The position numbers and the translations under genes were made by a program. A stretch of 32,725 bases of DNA from assembly GCA_015680685.1 (NCBI GenBank), contig MNCI01025476.1, positions 1 through 32,725 of the forward strand, written 5' to 3'. The notes beneath the pieces are model-generated. The model had not been told where the DNA came from. It ran no database searches and saw nothing but the letters and a program-made list of their open reading frames with translations. Of this stretch, positions 30,783 through 32,725 are shown in pieces. The number at the start of each line of letters is the position of its first letter. The stretch's first letter is position 1. The stretch is from Gnetum montanum (taxonomy: Eukaryota > Streptophyta > Gnetopsida > Gnetales > Gnetaceae).

Positions 30783-31439
30783 ATGCTACAAGGGCCATTA
30801 ATCTTCAATCGGTTCATCAACCAAGTGGGTCAAAGAATTAATAAAAAAAATGATCTTTTTTTTCAATCCCATAGTCTATGTAAGCCCTCAACTACACCTG
30901 TGGTTGAAAATCCTATCCCTCCATCATCCTTTATCTCAAATACCTTTGAATCCCCTTTAAACCAAACATTGCCAAGGATCCATACTGTGATGCTTACTCA
31001 CACTATATCTAATTATATCCATGCTAGAAACCTTCTCAAGAAACTAGCCAATCCTAGAAGTCCTCTTATTTATTTGCAAATTGCTAGGAATGAATCATGT
31101 AAAGCTCTTCTCAACTCATGTTCTAGTGTCAATTTAATCTCTCATGAGATGTATACTGCATGGAACTTGCCTCCTCTCAAGAAGAGTAATATCATATTAG
31201 AATTGGCAAACTAGTCCATCACTATTCCATTAGAACTAATGGAAAACATTGTGACCACTATCTATGGGTGGTCTTATCCTACTGATTTCCTTATAATCAA
31301 GATGAAGAACTATAAAGGGGCTTTTCCAATCATCATGGGATGGGCATGGCTTAGCACCATTGATGCAAGACTGGGCTTCATAGATCTTTCTATGGAAATA
31401 TCCAAAGAAAATGCATTTGGAAAAATTGAGGAAAAGTGA
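30783..31439 (+). pseudogene. pol: Aspartic protease of element 3, catalytic Asp and Gly replaced
   Basis: The open stretch 30783-31214 plus the same frame past one TAG to 31439 reads CKALLNSCSSVNLISHEMY, LKKSNIILELAN, stop, SITIPLELMENIVTTIYGWS, YPTDFLIIKMKN, and FPIIMGWAWLSTIDARLG. The family active site D-S-G-S-S reads N-S-C-S-S: AAC at 31113-31115 for Asp, TGT at 31119-31121 for Gly. The protein would be unable to cleave. The stop at 31212-31214 stands for the Gln of 'ELANQSITIP'. This is the best preserved frame in the window apart from its active site. Confidence 0.85.
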
Positions 31440-32030
31440 GTTCCATGCTTCACATACAGCAATAGAGGGTGCAATTGTGTGTAGAAACTCTAAGCAATAA
31501 AATAAGCATCTATCTCTACATGTAAGTAGTATGCACCAAAAGCAGAAATTCAAAGGTGTCTGTAAGCAATAGCCACAAAATAGAAGGGCACCCAGTGGCT
31601 GATTGCTAATTCTAAGAGCAGCACACTCTACATAGAACCCACTGAGAGCTTAACATGTGCATATGTCATAGGCATGGATGAACTAGAGCAAGTTCATCAC
31701 CAACTCTCTGATGATGAAAATGATAATACTTATTGAAAAGAGTTGGGAATTCTTGAAAATTTTAAGCAAGAGCCTCTTGAACTAAAAATGCTAGCAGTTG
31801 AAATGAAATATGTGTTTTTAGAAAATGGAAAGCTAGTCATAATCAAGGAAAATCTTACTCCAGAGTAGACAAACATGTTGTTGAATGTCTTTGAAGAATG
31901 GTCAGTAGGCTTTTCTTGGTCATATCTTGAACTCACAGGGATTGATCCTAGGATATGTCAACATTGCATTTACATTGATCTAGCAATGAAGCCAAAGAGA
32001 CAGCCATAGAGGTGATTGAATCCCAAACTG
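31440..32030 (+). other. Protease-RT linker of element 3
   Basis: Polyprotein spacer with fragments such as ESYLELTGIDPRICQH-like residues near 31925-31965, where RT-proximal sequence begins to be recognisable. It has frame changes and stops. Confidence 0.45.
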
Positions 32031-32725
32031 AAGTAGATCATTAAAGAGGAAATCAAAAAACTCCTCAAGCTAGGGTTCATTTATCCCATTGCAGAGAGTA
32101 AGTTGGTTAGTCCACTCATGATTATGCCAAAGAAATGTGGCAAGTGATAGGTCTACATCAATTTTTGGCTATTGGCAACATTCAAGGACCATTTTCCATG
32201 CCATTTTTTGATCAAGTATTAGACACAATATCTAGGCATTGCTACGATAGTTTTCTAGATGATTATAGTGGATATAACCAAACCAAAATTGCACCAGAGG
32301 ACCAAGCCAAAACAACATTCACAAGTCCTTAGGGGAATTTTGCATATCATAAGATGCCTTTTGGTCTATGCAATGCTCCTGCTACATTTCAACATTTGGT
32401 TCTGAGCATTTTTTAATAGTAAATTGAAAGTGGTGTGGAAGTCTTCATGGATGAATGCTCCATTTATGGAGCTACATTTGAGTAATCCCTAGACCTCCTT
32501 GAGCAAGTGCTAAAATGATGTGTTGAAACCAACTTGTAGCTCAACTCGCAAAAAAGCCACCTAATGGTCCAAGAAGGCATTATATTAGGGCATAGAATAT
32601 CACAAGCAAAAATTGACATAGAGCCTAAGAAAATAAGGGTCATCCAAGGAATCACCCACCAAATAAAAACTATCAAAGATGTTTGATCATTCCTTGGACA
32701 TATTGGCTACTACTGGCAATTCATA
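32030..32725 (+). pseudogene. pol: Reverse transcriptase of element 3, cut by the window end
   Basis: The order of blocks is IIKEEIKKLLKLGFIYPIAE, VSPLMIMPKKCGK, FFDQVLDTISRH, FLDDYSGYNQTKIAPEDQAK (first catalytic Asp present), AYHKMPFGLCNAPATFQ and VEVFMDECSIYG. They continue with LEQVLK, GIILGHRIS, IEPKKIRVIQGI and SFLGHIGYYWQF at the window edge. The catalytic FMDD box reads FMDE at 32443-32454, so the second Asp is Glu. About ten stops, several at Trp, Gln or Arg positions, break the frame. It aligns block by block with 19850-20590 on the minus strand. Confidence 0.87.

Larger units (their letters stand above)
27460..32725 (+). mobile_element. Ty3/gypsy element 3, Athila/Tat-like, plus strand, runs off the window
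   Basis: The order is 5' LTR (to 28300, start unresolved), tRNA-Asp-type primer site (28302-28321), gag (from 28461), zinc knuckle (about 30281-30313), protease (about 31080-31400) and RT (about 32030 to the window end). It is the same family as element 2 on the other strand: the gag core, knuckle, protease and RT blocks align one to one. The element is broken by many stops; RNase H, integrase and the 3' LTR lie beyond the window, if they exist. Confidence 0.85.

Overview
The window looks like nuclear DNA of a vascular plant with a large, repeat-filled genome. A gymnosperm is plausible, but nothing in the sequence proves it. I find no intact host gene, tRNA, rRNA or CRISPR. Almost everything recognisable is the decayed remains of plant LTR retrotransposons: Ty1/copia, chromovirus-like Ty3/gypsy, Athila/Tat-like Ty3/gypsy, and one short gag-only element. 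Their proteins are broken by stops and frameshifts, so the open frames are mostly fragments of old polyproteins. The base composition is AT-rich.

Layout. 1-1834: AT-rich sequence without genes, with two small perfect hairpins. 1835-6095: an inverted LTR fragment abutting a gag-only LTR element (LTR, initiator-Met-type primer site, gag with a CCHC knuckle, polypurine tract, LTR), with no pol. About 6105-8060: a plus-strand copia fragment (gag, protease, integrase). 8120-13452: a minus-strand chromovirus-like gypsy element with both LTRs detectable (one cut to 96 bp), running gag, protease, RT, RNase H, integrase from right to left. 13453-15188: the 5' part of a plus-strand copia element (LTR, primer site, gag). 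15212-15780: an unrecognised decayed minus-strand frame. 15790-17444: a candidate LTR. 17445-25100: a minus-strand Athila/Tat-like element with gag, protease, RT, RNase H and integrase, an 18-bp minisatellite in its 3' UTR, and a tRNA-Asp-type primer site. 25100-27460: mostly unassigned. 27460-32725: a second Athila/Tat-like element on the plus strand, running off the window end inside the RT/RNase H region.

How it fits together. The insertions are nested or side by side and have truncated one another. None looks able to move itself: catalytic residues of protease, RT, RNase H or integrase are changed in one or another element, and many stops sit at former Trp or Gln codons, as expected from methylcytosine deamination. 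The points most worth a second look are the gag-only element with its head-to-head LTR palindrome, the AGACATCT/AGATGTCT arrays shared by two LTR types, the palindromic arrays just upstream of LTR TATA boxes, the short noncanonical zinc knuckle of the Athila/Tat-like gag, and the unrecognised frame at 15.2-15.8 kb.
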